NCBI GenBank assembly: GCA_001599755.1
Contig: BCHX01000004.1
Coordinates: 4,402,001 to 4,466,000, forward strand
Source: Gliomastix tumulicola
Taxonomy: Eukaryota > Ascomycota > Sordariomycetes > Hypocreales > Bionectriaceae
Direction of reading: 5' to 3'
DNA: 64,000 nucleotides
Made by a program: the position numbers and the translations under genes. Numbering within the stretch: position 1 is the stretch's first letter; every line of letters begins with the position of its first letter. Of this stretch, positions 24,267 through 35,288 are shown piece after piece. The notes below the pieces were generated by a model. The model saw only the letters and a list, made by a program, of their open reading frames with translations. It ran no database searches and was not told the DNA's origin.

Positions 24267-25299
24267 ATGTCTGAAAGGTTCAAGAACCCCAAGCCCATCC
24301 CGAAGCCGGTACCGGCCTATCTCCCCACGGCCGGCTCACCCCTCAAAGTCGACCCGGATCTCTACAATGCCATTAGAGATGCTCCAAGAGTGAAGATAAA
24401 CGAGTTCACTCTCCCCATCCGCTCTGGACGGGCGTGGGAGGTGCCCGCCGGCTGCATCGCGAAGATCAGCACCCCGGAAGGTCCCCAAGTCGGTCCGTCT
24501 CTCCTCTACATCCTTAGAGAAACAGAACATAAGAAAGTCATTAACACAAGAACCAGGAGACCTTAACATCTGGAACAGACACAACCCCCGCGAGTGCTTC
24601 TGGGCCTCCCGCACCCGCCAGCTGCACGCCTCCCACCTCACCACCCACGACCGCCTCTGGTCCGTCCTCCCCTACATGCGTCCCCTCTGCACCATCCTCC
24701 ACGACAGCCTCGCGGGTTACGGCCCGGACGAGCACGGCGGCCGCGTGCACGACCTGCTCGGCACGCGCTGCGACCCGTACATCAACGCCGTGCTCTCGGA
24801 CGGCGCGCAGTACGACTTCCACTGCCACTCGAACCTGGTGCGCGCCGTCACGGCCTGGGGGCTTGAGGAGCGGGATGTGCACGATGTGATCAACATCTTC
24901 CAGTCGACGGGGCTGGACGAGCAGGGGAGGTATTTCATGAATCCGTGTCCTGCGGAGGTGGGGGATTCGATCGAGTTCCTTGCTGAGCAGGATCTGCTGA
25001 TGGCTTTGAGTGAGTTCATACCATTCCATGACCGAAGAGCGTGGTCAGACTAACACAGCTTTATAGGTACCTGCCCTGGTGGTGACCTCTCACTATGGGG
25101 TTTCGGTGGTGACAGCGAGCAGGAGATGATCAAGTGCTGCCGGCCCCTCAAGGTCGAGGTGTTTGAACTACAGGACAAGGACTTCCTGCGAGAAAGGGGT
25201 TGGAAGCCCGCGGAGATCGCCAAATACAGTGGTCTGCACGGTGTCAAGGCTCCCGAGGGTGAGCGCCATGATGCCCCGGTATCGGGTCAGCACGCATGA
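24267..25299 (+). CDS. DUF1989 protein (urea carboxylase-associated / aminomethyltransferase-like family)
   Basis: The coding sequence is join(24267..24492,24557..25009,25067..25299), about 303 residues. The first intron, with a weak GTCCGT donor, splits the Gly codon of GPQVGDLNIWNRHNPRE; the second splits the Ser of LMALSTCPGGDLSLWG. Both joins recreate strongly conserved DUF1989 blocks. Further family signatures are DLLGTRCDPYINAVL and DFHCHSNLVRAV; their His and Cys residues are candidate metal ligands. In bacteria DUF1989 proteins flank urea carboxylase genes; the fungal role is not established and there are no urea genes nearby. The 3' end is uncertain. A 49-nt intron starting with GTGAGC just after KAPEG would replace the short GERHDAPVSGQHA tail with a tail ending LSYNRLIIGG at about 25354. 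Confidence 0.87.
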
Positions 25300-25521
25300 A
25301 TATGCAGGACCCCGCGTGACCCTATCGTACAACCGTCTCATCATCGGAGGCTAGAGTGTGCTAGAAGCCGGAGGGCCTGTGAAGTTAGTGCGAGCATCAT
25401 CACGTAGGTACAAAGTTGTGAGAGACAGGTCGCCAGTGGTACATGTACAATTTATTACTCGTAAAATGCATGACCCATGCGTAACGTCTCCCTTGCCCTT
25501 TGGGGCCCGATCCACTAATGC

Positions 25522-26763
25522 CTACTTCCACAACTTGCCCAGCGATACTTCCTTGTCGTCATGCTTGTTGAGAATCTTGGCCGTGGCCAACTCAAAGTCT
25601 TCCTGCGTCACATGCACTCTCCGCTCGCGGAGGGCGTACATGCCCGCCTCTGTGCACACACCCTTGAGCTCGGCGCCGGAGCACCCGTTCATCTTCTCGG
25701 CAATCTTGGTGAGGTTGATACCTCGAGTGAGGTTCATCTTGCGGCTGTGGATGCGCAGAATGTCGGCTCGGGCCTCCACACTCGGCGGCGGGAACTCGAT
25801 TTTCCGGTCGATACGTCCAGGACGGAGGAGGGCGGGGTCTAGGATGTCGAGACGGTTGGTGGCCATGATGACCTTGATGTTCTTGGTGGGCTCGAAACCA
25901 TCCAGCTGGTTGAGGAGCTCCAGCATGGTGCGCTGGACTTCCGAGTCACCACCTGATGAGCCCTCTACTCGTGACGAACCAATGCTGTCGATCTCATCCA
26001 TGAAGATGATTGACGGAGCGTGCTCACGGGCCATGACGAAGAGCTCACGGACCATGCGACTACCCTCACCAATATACTTCTGCACCAGCTCCGATCCCGA
26101 TACTCGAATGAACTTGCATGCGGTGTGATGGGCCACAGCTCGTGCCAACAGGGTCTTGCCGGTACCCGGCGGGCCGTATAGCAGGACACCCTTGGGCTGT
26201 GCGATACCGAGAGACTCAAAGAGCTCCGGGTGCTTGAGGCCGAGTTCGATAACTTCCTTGATTTCCTTGATCTGCTGGTCCAGGCCACCAATCATGTCGT
26301 ATGTGCTGTCGGGGACCTTCTCTACCATCATGAGAGAGACGAGAGGATCGACAGAGGAAGGTAGGAGCTTCTCGAGCTTGTAGCTATCGGAGAGCAGGGT
26401 GACTCGCTTGCCGGGTGTGAGCTTGGCGACATCGACACTGTCGGACACATCGACCACTGGAGACAGTTAGTATTGGAAGCTCGAGTGCGGAAGCATGGTG
26501 CGAGGCCACAGCTCTAGAGGAGACTTACCATATTTTCCTTCAGGATGCACCTTCACGAGGACCTTCTTTGTGCTCATCACCTTGACCACCTCCCCCACAT
26601 ACGAGCCCGGCTGCTGCAGCAGGCCCAGCTCTTCCCGCAGCAGCCGCACGCGCGAGTTGTAGTCATTCCTCTGAGCCTCGAGTCGTCGTAGAGCTGCCTG
26701 ACCCTTGAGGATCTCGAGCTTCATCGACTCGATCTTGTTGTGGTAGTACTCGTCCAGCGCCAT
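25522..26763 (-). CDS. rpt6: 26S proteasome regulatory ATPase subunit Rpt6
   Basis: The coding sequence is complement(join(25522..26456,26530..26763)) with the splice phase shared at 26529; the complete message encodes 389 residues, the normal length. Rpt6 is one of six AAA+ ATPases in the base of the 19S particle that unfold substrates and open the 20S gate. Visible are an N-terminal coiled coil (IESMKLEILKGQAALRRLEAQ), the OB-fold stretch ending VLVKVHPEGKY, and Walker A GPPGTGKT near residue 175. Also present are Walker B IIFMDEID, an Arg-finger region LRPGRIDRKIEF and the C-terminal tail SLGKLWK, like that of the human orthologue. The 72-nt intron lies between PEGKY and VVDVS. The start MALDEYYHNK at 26763 fits orthologues, although the frame stays open upstream to 27264 and holds other ATGs. 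Confidence 0.97.
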
Positions 26764-28342
26764 CTTGGCGGGTCGGGTAGGAGCGGTGCTGCGGAGGCGA
26801 AACGGAGTAGCAGGTGCTTCGGCTGCTGGCGTCAGAGTCGTCTCTGTTTGGATTGGCAGCGACGTTGATGGGGTGGTTGAGGTGGTGGTCGTGGTCGTGG
26901 TTGTTGTTGTTGGTGGGAACCTGGGTGGTGGTGCGAGAGCTTGCGGTGGATCGGAGGTTGAGGATGCTGCTGAAGCTGAAGGCTGCAGCCGGCTCGTCAG
27001 CGTCAGGCAAATGCGAGGCCAACGCAACCCGGGCAGCGGCGGGAGACACATTTTCCCGTTCCGAGCCCCACGCTGATCTATGACCAGGGGCGTAGATGTC
27101 GACGAGCAGCTGCACGGGAATGTACATGTTGAATCTTGGTAAGCTATGCAGATGAATAGTGATGAAATTGATTGGAAGTGATGCAGAACAGCTGGACACA
27201 CGACTGCCCAAGCCGGGTATTTAACCATCATCTTCTCCCTCGCCTGCCTGGCATTTCCCATCACGCGGCATCGGACACCTCATGATCACATGTCGGAGAA
27301 GCTACCCTGGAGGCCGGCCACGAGACATTCTGCGTTGTCACTTAGGCACTTTTAGGGCGTATTAGTGGCTGCCAAAGGCCGTCGAATGCATGAATGCCAG
27401 GTTTACGACGCAGTTTCGTGTGTCCGGTGTAACCCCCTCTCGAAGATGAGTCTGGTTTTGGGGACTTTGGCAAGAGCCCGATGATGGTCGATGGCATGAC
27501 GCGAAGCCTCAGGTGGGGATGCCCGACATCGAATGTGGATACATTCTCGCCGTGACACCGTCTTGTGATGGTTTGTACTTGCTTTGTCCTCGCAAGTGTA
27601 CGAGTGGGTGCAACTGGGTTAGGCTGCCCTGCGATATCTGCCGCGAGGAATGGCTCTCTGAACTAGTCATATCGATCTGCTTCTTTAATAAGACACGTCA
27701 GGCAGACCGCAGCGATGAGGCCGTGAACACAAGGGTGATCTAGGCAGTAAGAGGGCAAGTGCGCTAAACAAAGAACAGCCCACCTGCCAATGTTTGATAT
27801 TTTGGGTTGCCAAGCAAATGCATTTCGCCCTTGAAATCAAACACAAGGAAGGCGCTCTCCATTTTGAGTTCCGGCCTATGAAATTGCTAGTCGTGCTGGC
27901 ACAAACTCCCAACGTAGAAACTTTGCAACCTCAAACTTTTCAACGTTGACGCGTCGCACCCGATCTCACCGCGAGAAACGGACGAGTCAGCTTGCTGGTA
28001 ATTCCTACCCAAGGCTCTGTGCAACTCCTGTCCAGAGCCTAGTAAAATTCCCTAGGAGGTGCTAGGCCGCTAGCTCTGTCAGACCCCGGTCTCTACGGTC
28101 ATCTGCAGAGCTGCATCATCTCTCTCCACCAAAACGTTCCAACACCAATCACCATACATTCATAACGCACCTATTATATCCTTGCCTTATCTTCTCTGAC
28201 GCCTTCCAACGCCTGCGTCACCAACGACCTCCGCACACACAGCCACGTCGCAGCGTCCACGTTCGCCGTCTAGACCGACCTCGCGATCTGGAACGTCTGG
28301 CCTGCATGATATGGGAGCTCGGTAACGCGTCCCTTGTTCATC
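26764..28342. promoter_or_regulatory. Divergent intergenic region between rpt6 and the Vnx1-like gene
   Basis: The first 500 bases form a stop-free leader of rpt6 that includes a run of ACC/ACA codons in the minus-strand sense (about 26880-26925). The rest is unremarkable and must hold both promoters. I saw no yeast-type proteasome element GGTGGCAAA here. The leader of the Vnx1-like gene is CT- and CA-rich. No RNA gene was seen. Confidence 0.5.
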
Positions 28343-31300
28343 ATGGATCCCTCCCAGGGCGAACTGCCAACGAGGCAGCAAAGAGCCTCTGCGGATTCGG
28401 GCCAGTCTCCGACCGAGACTCGGCACCCAACCCTGGCCGGTCCCTCCAATGCTCCTCGAGCAGACAACGGCCTCTCAGAGAGCTTCCACTCCACGGACAC
28501 GGTTCGACGGAGACCGGAGGGCTACGGTAAGAAAGATCGGGTATTTGCGGCAGGGTCTTGGGGTTGGCTAACAGGGTGCTGTTTGCGCTAGGATCGATCC
28601 AACTGCCATCAGCCTCAGGCAGTGGCCCGGCGGACGAATCATCACGATCACGGAGGAGTCACTCGACGAACTCGCCCCAGCGCGGAATGGACCGAAGCAA
28701 GCACTCCCGCTCTCGAAAACCGCCAATGGTTCGGCGTCCCTCTTCCAACACGCCTCACCGAGGCGAGATTTTCTCTGTCGACGACGAACCCTCCGAAGTC
28801 CAAGCTGATGCTGTAGGACGAAATCGTGATATGAGCTCAGGATATGGGACTCGTCGGCGGACGCCGGCGCCCCTGGGCTTGTCCCGCGTCCACTCCTTTG
28901 TAGAGGAGGACACGGGCGAGGGAGAGGCTCGCGAGGAAGAGCGCTCCGCTCACAACGACGGCAATGAGGATGACGAGGAATCGCCCCTTGACGATGACCT
29001 TGACGATGACTCGCATAGCGATATCAGCGATGCGGAGAGCTTCACCCTCAAGGACCGTCAGCAGGCCATCAACCAGACCCATCCTTTTGGTATTCGCGTG
29101 TGGAAGCCTGCTCTATACAAGAAAGATCGATCCATTCAGAAGTCGGCCGAGGGTGACATTCACTCGACTCCCGGCGGGCATGTCAGCAATTGGCTTCTTC
29201 TGTTCAACCTGGTGTGGACAATAGTCTTCGGTTGGTGGATGGCGTTCTTCGCCGCCTTGGGAGCCGTGGTGTGCCTTCTCTTTGCGGCAGCTCCTAGTGG
29301 GCGAGAGTATGGGAGGGTGCTCTGGGGCCTCGCTGGATATCTGTTCTACCCCTTTGGGAGAGTGGTCCGTCTTGAAAAGGATGAAGCCTATGCCAATGAG
29401 GACCAAGATGAGGGGAGACCCATCACCGAGTACGAGCAGTGGCAGCAGGGCGACCTCGAATATGGCCGATTGTTTTTTGGCCCCGATCGGAACCGATCAA
29501 TCGTGGGCCGTTCGCGACAGAGCATCGACTCTGTGGCAAGCGAGTCGGACAGCTTGCTTGGTCGGCGAGATAGCGCCTTGGGCCGACGGCAGGGTGGCGA
29601 AGGCGAAGAACTACTTCCCGGAAGAAAGAGGCGTCTCTTCGGCCGCGGAGAATGGAACATCGGCCGCGTCATATTCTTCGTCTTCTTCTACTGCCTTATT
29701 GCGCCTTCTCTGCTCATTGTTTCACTTATCTGCTGGTTCCTTGTCTTCTGGATTCCCATGGGCAAGGTCACAGGGCTTATCTTCAGTCATCTCAGAAGAC
29801 ACCCGCTTGCCATGTCTTTTGAGTCAGACATCGCCCACGCACGACACGACGATGTACCTGACTCAACAATTCTGCTTTGCACATACCGAGCTGTTGGGTC
29901 CAAATATTGGAAGTACACCATCGACGGCACCAATATTTTTCTGATCAACCTCATGGCCGTCGTGGTATTTGTCATTCTTGACTGGGCCATCTTGGACCGA
30001 GTACTGGGCATCAAGTCTTCTCTCACTCACCCAGCATTCCTGTTCACGTCCAGCTTGTTCTCCATCATCCCGCTGGCTTACTTCATCGGACAAGCTGTGG
30101 CATCCATCTCAGCCCAGTCATCCATGGGTCTTGGTGCCGCTGTCAACGCCTTCTTTGCCACGATTGTCGAGGTCTTCCTCTACTGTGTTGCTTTGAACCA
30201 GGGCAAGGGTTCCCTTGTCGAAGGAAGCATCGTCGGCAGCATTTTCGCCGGTATCCTCTTCCTTCCTGGTATCTCCATGTGTTTTGGTGCCTTGAAGAGG
30301 AAGACTCAGCGATTCAACGCGAAGTCTGCCGGCGTGACGTCCACAATGCTGCTCTTCGCCGTGGTCGGCGCATTCGGTCCCACTCTCTTCTACCAAATCT
30401 ATGGCACCCATGAGCTGAAGTGTCTAGAATGTGAGGACTACGACGGCCAGGTACCAGAGGATGGCAATGAGCGAGACTGCCGCCGTTGTTTCTTTTCCCA
30501 GACTCCTGCCGTCAATGACCGGTTTTATCTCGAGGCGGTAAAGCCTTACTGCTACATAGCCGCCGCTCTACTCTTCTTTTCATACCTGATCGGTTTGTGG
30601 TTCACGCTTCGAACTCATGCAGCAGTCATCTGGAACGCCGAGGCCGATGAGAAGCGCCACGAGGACCACATGCATTCCTCGATCATCCAAACCTCACAGC
30701 AGCCTACTCTCGGCGAAAGCACTGGAAGCGACATTCGCGATTCACATCTGTACAAGCGCATCTTGGGTCAGTCGTTGAAGCAGGCTGGGCTACAAACACG
30801 TTCCGAGGACCCGTCGCAGCATGCAGCGGGAGACAAGACACCTAATGGCTCGACTTCTATCCCAACTACGCCGCACGTTGTCCCCCCCAAGAACGGCTTT
30901 GGAGAACCACCAAAGTCTAGGATCAGAGTCCCTGGGCTCAGCGAAGCAGATAACCACATGCTCGTCCGTGAGGTTGCCGAAATTGCCGCTACAGCCGCTA
31001 CCGTGGCTCAGCGCGAGCGGCTTGTTCGTAAGGCGTCAACTCACGGCGGAGGCGGTGGAACTGTACGCGGTCACTCCGCTGCTCGGGCTGGAGTCTTTCC
31101 TGACGAGCCGGAAGCCGCGGGGCATGAGGCTGCCCAGGGACATGGTGGCGGCCAAGGCGGCCACGATGCGCCGAATTGGACCCGTTCGAAGAGTACCATC
31201 ATCTTGCTTGGCGCCACTGTGCTGTACGCCATTATCGCCGAGATTCTAGTGGACACGGTCGATGTGGTGCTGGAAAGCTCCTCGATTGATCAGAAGTTCC

Positions 31301-31826
31301 TGGGTATCACACTCTTCGCGCTGGTCCCCAACACCACGGAGTTCTTGGTAAGTTTGCATCAAGGAGAATCGCTATACGTACTTGTTACTAACAATCTACA
31401 CAGAACGCCATTTCCTTCGCTATGAACGGCAACATCGCGCTGTCCATGGAGATTGGTTCGGCCTACGCACTGCAGGTCTGTCTTCTACAGATCCCCTGCC
31501 TGGTTCTCTACTCGGCGATCTGGCCCAATACCCCGCCCTCGGGCGATGCATCCATGTACAGTTTCTCGCTTCTGTTCCCGCAGTGGGATATGGTCACCGT
31601 CATCCTATGCGTCTTCCTTCTAAGCTACGTCTACGGCGAGGGGAAGAGCAACTACTTCAAGGGCAGCATCCTAGTGCTTACGTACCTGGTCGTTATCATT
31701 GGGTACTTCTTCAGCGGCTACAATTCGGATGCCATGGGCGCCAAGAGATTTGATGTGATGGGCGCCGATGGCCAGTACCGAACTTTCAAGACTATTGGAA
31801 GGTCGACATCTGGATTCGCCTACTGA
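28343..31826 (+). CDS. Vnx1-like vacuolar monovalent cation/H+ antiporter (CaCA family)
   Basis: The coding sequence is join(28343..28526,28592..31347,31404..31826), 1120 residues. A long disordered, Ser/Arg-rich and then acidic N-terminus (about 1-230) precedes roughly a dozen hydrophobic segments. The two cation-exchanger repeats can be made out. The first lies around QAVASISAQSSMGLGAAVNAFFATIVE. The second is FALVPNTTEFLNAISFAMNGNIALSMEIGSAYALQ (read in parts), whose PNTTEF is rebuilt by the last splice. A cytoplasmic loop of about 190 residues separates the halves. Yeast Vnx1 exchanges Na+ or K+ for H+ across the vacuolar membrane, unlike its Ca2+-selective relative Vcx1; that specificity is inferred from the large N-terminal extension and overall architecture. 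A Cys-rich lumenal loop (CLECEDY...CRRC) is visible around residue 675. Confidence 0.9.
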
Positions 31827-32883
31827 TCTCACCTTACTCTATTCCGCACCTAGAGAACAGTTTTCACAAGTCCAGCCGTGAGGCCGGCATCCGCGCCTCT
31901 TGGCCGGGAATTTTCGACAGTGGTTTGCAACAAACATGGATCACCCTTCTCGAGGTTGTCTATATCGTTTTCGTTTTGGCGGTTTGACTTTTTGCGTTGT
32001 GATTATCCTGGGAATTACATAATGGGCAGGTCGTTTGGGCTTGTGTTTTTGGGGGGACTTTCCTATGGAACCTTGATACATAAGTAGCTACACGATGTAT
32101 AGACATGGACATGGCACTTCTGGTGTGTCAAATTTGATGCTTGACCGTGGCTCGCGTGCAGGAGAATAAATGCTTGTTTACCGATAGCTAGATGAAGCGC
32201 GGCTACCTGACTTATTGCGGCGAGCTGACACTACAGCATGAGATCGTCGGACTCGCCATTCCTGGACTTCAAATTACCTACGTAGATAAGTAGATAAGGC
32301 GTTGTGGGAGGCAGGGAAACCCACGCCGACCATTTCGCCACGAGTGCCATCTGGGGAAGCGTTACGAGACTGCTGTCCTTTGACGTTGGAGGAAGTCACC
32401 TACTATAAACCTACTAAAGTAAGTACTACTTACTAGTAGGTACTTCAAGTACGGTAGGTACAGGATTCGCCGACCATCAGGTGTGTGTGATGAACCAAGG
32501 AAAGAAAGACACACAACCAAGGTGGCCATTGGGAAGTGCCAGTTGCTAAATCTAGTAGAGTAAAAGAGGCAGCGAGCCGTGAGGTTAGAAATAGAGGGCG
32601 GGAGGTTTAGGCAGGCATGGCTGCTGCATCTTACCCGGTGACAGAAACTTTCGAGAGCCCGGAAGGAACAGAATTGGCCTGGCCTTTTTGCCATATTTCT
32701 GCAACCACATAGTTTGTTTTCGTCCTCGGTTTTCTGCTTGGGCTCAGAGAAAAACAACAACAGAGCTGCTCACGACCACAAGGTGAAGTTTCAGTTGACC
32801 TGGGTCGAAATATTCCATTCAACACCCGCACAGGGGACTACTGATTATTATTCATTTTGAATCATTATCCGAGACCGCACGAC
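31827..32883. other. Intergenic region with a short palindromic repeat cluster
   Basis: About 1 kb separates two plus-strand genes. Around 32396-32462 there is a cluster of short direct and inverted repeats built from the words CCTACTA, TAGTAGG and AAGTAC. The remainder is unremarkable and should hold the 3' flank of the antiporter gene and the promoter of the MFS gene. Confidence 0.5.
32396..32462. repeat. Cluster of inverted and direct CCTACTA/TAGTAGG words
   Basis: Several copies of CTACTA, its complement TAGTAG, and AAGTAC or GTACTT are interleaved in less than 70 bp, so parts of the sequence can fold into hairpins. It lies about 420 bp upstream of the MFS gene. I cannot tell whether it is a miniature repeat or simple local sequence drift. 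Confidence 0.4.
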
Positions 32884-34854
32884 ATGGAGGCGAACGAGCC
32901 TGTCGCCGCTGCCAGTGAGGGAGGCATAGACTGGCTCGAGAAGCTGAAGGACAAGTGCAAGGTCTTGAAGAACTTGCGGCAGGCCCCGAATGTGTGCTGG
33001 AGGTGCTTGAAGGACACCTGGGAGGGAGAGGAGGACGGCATCCCCGGGTCGCCACCGCTGGATGGTGGGTGGCGGGCTTGGGCGTTCGTCCTCGCGTCTT
33101 TTTGTGTTGAGGCGTTGGTCTGGGGTGAGTCTGCGAGTACCTTGGACTGAGATGGGTTACTGCGTTGAGACTGACCCGACAACATAGGCCTCCCGTCCTC
33201 GTTTGGTGTCTTCCAGGCCTACTACAGGCAGCACGAGCTGTTCACAGGGTCCAAGGACAATATCACTGCCATCGGCAGCTATGGCATGGTGAGAAACCCA
33301 TCCATCCCCGAGATGACGAAGCCATACAAGGGGTAGTTTTCTGACCAGACTTGAATGTCTCCCGCACAGGGCCTCATGTACGCCTGCACGCCGTTCGTCA
33401 TCTTTTTCCAGCGCCGGTTCAAGTCGTTCCTGCAAGTCTCCCAGCTCCTTAGTCTCGTCGGTATGTGCATCGCGCTTTTCAGCTCGTCCTTTGCGCGTAC
33501 CACGGACCAGCTCCTAGGGACACAGGGCGTGATGTACGGGGTGGCCGCCTGCATATTCTACTGTCCATGCATCCTGTACCTGGACGAGTGGTTCGTCCGG
33601 AAGCGTGGGTTCGCATACGGCATCATGTGGGCGGGGACGGGGGTAGGCGGTGCGGTGCTGCCGGAAGTAATGGATCAGATGCTGCGGCAGCACGGGTTCG
33701 AGTGGACGATGAGGTTTTGGACGATGATCATGGGGTTCGGTCTGATGTTCACAATTCCGTTCATCAGACCGCGGGTGGAGGAGTTGAAGGAGACCGAGGC
33801 AGACGAGAGAGTGGCTTAGGACGCCCCCAAGAGACCGCAACCCTCCTGGAGGGGGGCTCGCTCCCTCTGCGCCGACTTGACTCGCTCCCTCGGCATCGGC
33901 TTCATCTGGGAACGCGACTTTCTAATCTACTGGGTCGCCTGCACCGTCACCTCCCTCGGCTTCTTCCTCCCGACAGCCTCCTTGCCCACCTACGCCTGCG
34001 AGGTCCTGAAAAAACAGTGCCAGTCCTCAAAAACCCTTGTGTACGTCAACGTAGGGACCGTTGTAGGCACTCTCGCCATCGGCAAGATGTCGGACCGCCT
34101 GCCCGTGACGTGCTGCATCGCGACTTGCTCGTTCGGCACTGTTTTGTCTGTCTTCCTGCTCTGGGGGCTGGCGACGAATGTGACAATGCTGCATGCATTC
34201 TGCTGGCTGTACGGTGTTTTTGCCGGCTCGTATGTCGCCTCGTGGTCGAAGGTCATGGAGGCGGTGGTGGGCGATGGGACGAGCTTGAGGCGTCGGAAGG
34301 GGGAGATGATGAGGGCTTCGTGGGCGATTGAGGTTGCTGCTTCGGCGGCGTGTTTCAAGAAAAAGCCGACAACGGAAGCGGAAGCGGAAGCGGAAGCGGA
34401 GAGGGTACAGCAGCCGGCTAAGAACAGCCATGATGATGGTGGAGAGGCAGCGAAGGTGAAGGAGAATATTATCAGGCTGTGGGACGAGTTTTGGTATCGT
34501 CTCCAACAGAAGAAGCTGACTCGCAGGAGCGAGTATGCATCGCAGCACGACAAGATGATGGTGTTTGGTGTTCTGTCGCTGGGACGAGGGGTGGGCAATA
34601 TGGCCAATGCGTCGCTGCACGACTTGCTCCTGCAGGAGAAGGGCACCGGGTTTGGAGGATATGGGAGCGGCTACGGCGCAATGATTGGGGTCACAGGCCT
34701 CACGGCCGTGGTGGGTGCTCTGCCCGTCTTCATGTGGCTTCTCGACTGGCCTCCTCCTGAACGTCATCTTGCTCGCCTGAGAAGAGTCTGTAGAAGCTCC
34801 TCCATCACCACCAGCACAACCAGTTCTTCTTCACGTCAGGGGAAGAACCCCTGA
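32884..34854 (+). pseudogene. Monocarboxylate-type MFS transporter gene with an in-frame stop
   Basis: Exons join(32884..33124,33188..33288,33370..) give a monocarboxylate-transporter-like N-terminal half with the family signature DGGWRAWAFVLASF and transmembrane segments 1-6. That frame meets TAG at 33817-33819. Without any frame change the same reading frame continues from 33820 to a stop at 34852-34854 with the second half (FLIYWVACTVTSLGFFLPTA, MVFGVLSLGRGVGNMANA). Two readings fit. The gene may be inactivated by one nonsense change. Alternatively, a 45-nt phase-0 intron (33775-33819, GTGGAG...TTAG) removes the stop and joins FIRPR to DAPKRPQ. The donor is weak and no branch site is evident. 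The second half also carries an odd charged insert with a (EA)n run and KVKENIIRLWDEF. Substrate is unknown; monocarboxylate or related organic acid transport is inferred only. Confidence 0.75.
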
Positions 34855-34880
34855 CCGCAATGAAAAAAAAAGTTTTTAAG

Positions 34881-35288
34881 CCTGTCAGACGTCCATCGAC
34901 ACCCACCCAACGTGCGCGCCCGAAGGCAAGACCGCGCGGAGGGTCAAGATCATCAAGTTGAGAGCCAGCGAGGGCTCCCTCCGCCACCGAAGTGGCAGAA
35001 CCAATCTCTATACAGCAGCAGACAATAAAGCCGCTGCCGCCGTCCTTGCGGACGGTGCGAGAGGACCAAGGGGTATTCACTCTGAGGTGTCGAGGATATG
35101 CAATCATCAACCAGGTTGGGTTCTGTGGCTCTTGTGAGGAGCGAAGAGAAGGTCGAATACTATAGAAATGATTCTCCTGTAGCAGTTGTTAGCAATCCGA
35201 ACGTGGTAGTAATGATAGCATCAGCTCTGCTGGAGAGAGAGAGCAGAGAGGCTGCAGCTAGGGGTGCACATACTGAAGTATTGTCGAC
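34881..35288 (-). ncRNA. snoU3: U3 small nucleolar RNA with a spliceosomal intron
   Basis: The minus strand carries a complete U3 gene, the box C/D RNA of the small-subunit processome that guides early 18S rRNA cleavages. Exon 1 is 35288-35274 (GTCGACAATACTTCA). It is followed by a GTATGT donor at 35273, a GCTAAC branch site at about 35193-35188 and a CTACAG acceptor, making a 97-nt intron (35177-35273). Exon 2 starts AATCATTTCTATAG (box A), then has AAGAGCCACAGAACCCAAC, the box C' region GGTTGATGATTGC (about 35100-35116), box B AGAGTGAA (35083-35076), box C TTGATGATCTTGACC (34956-34942) and box D GTCTGA (34890-34885). These match yeast snR17, which carries an intron at the same place. The mature RNA would be about 310 nt. 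The 3' end is approximate. The gene is convergent with the MFS gene, about 25 bp apart. Confidence 0.96.

Noticed and set aside
34805..35110. Minus-strand open frame of 101 codons over the U3 locus
   Set aside because: It begins without ATG and overlaps U3 boxes B, C and D; the conservation is at the RNA level, so the frame is incidental.
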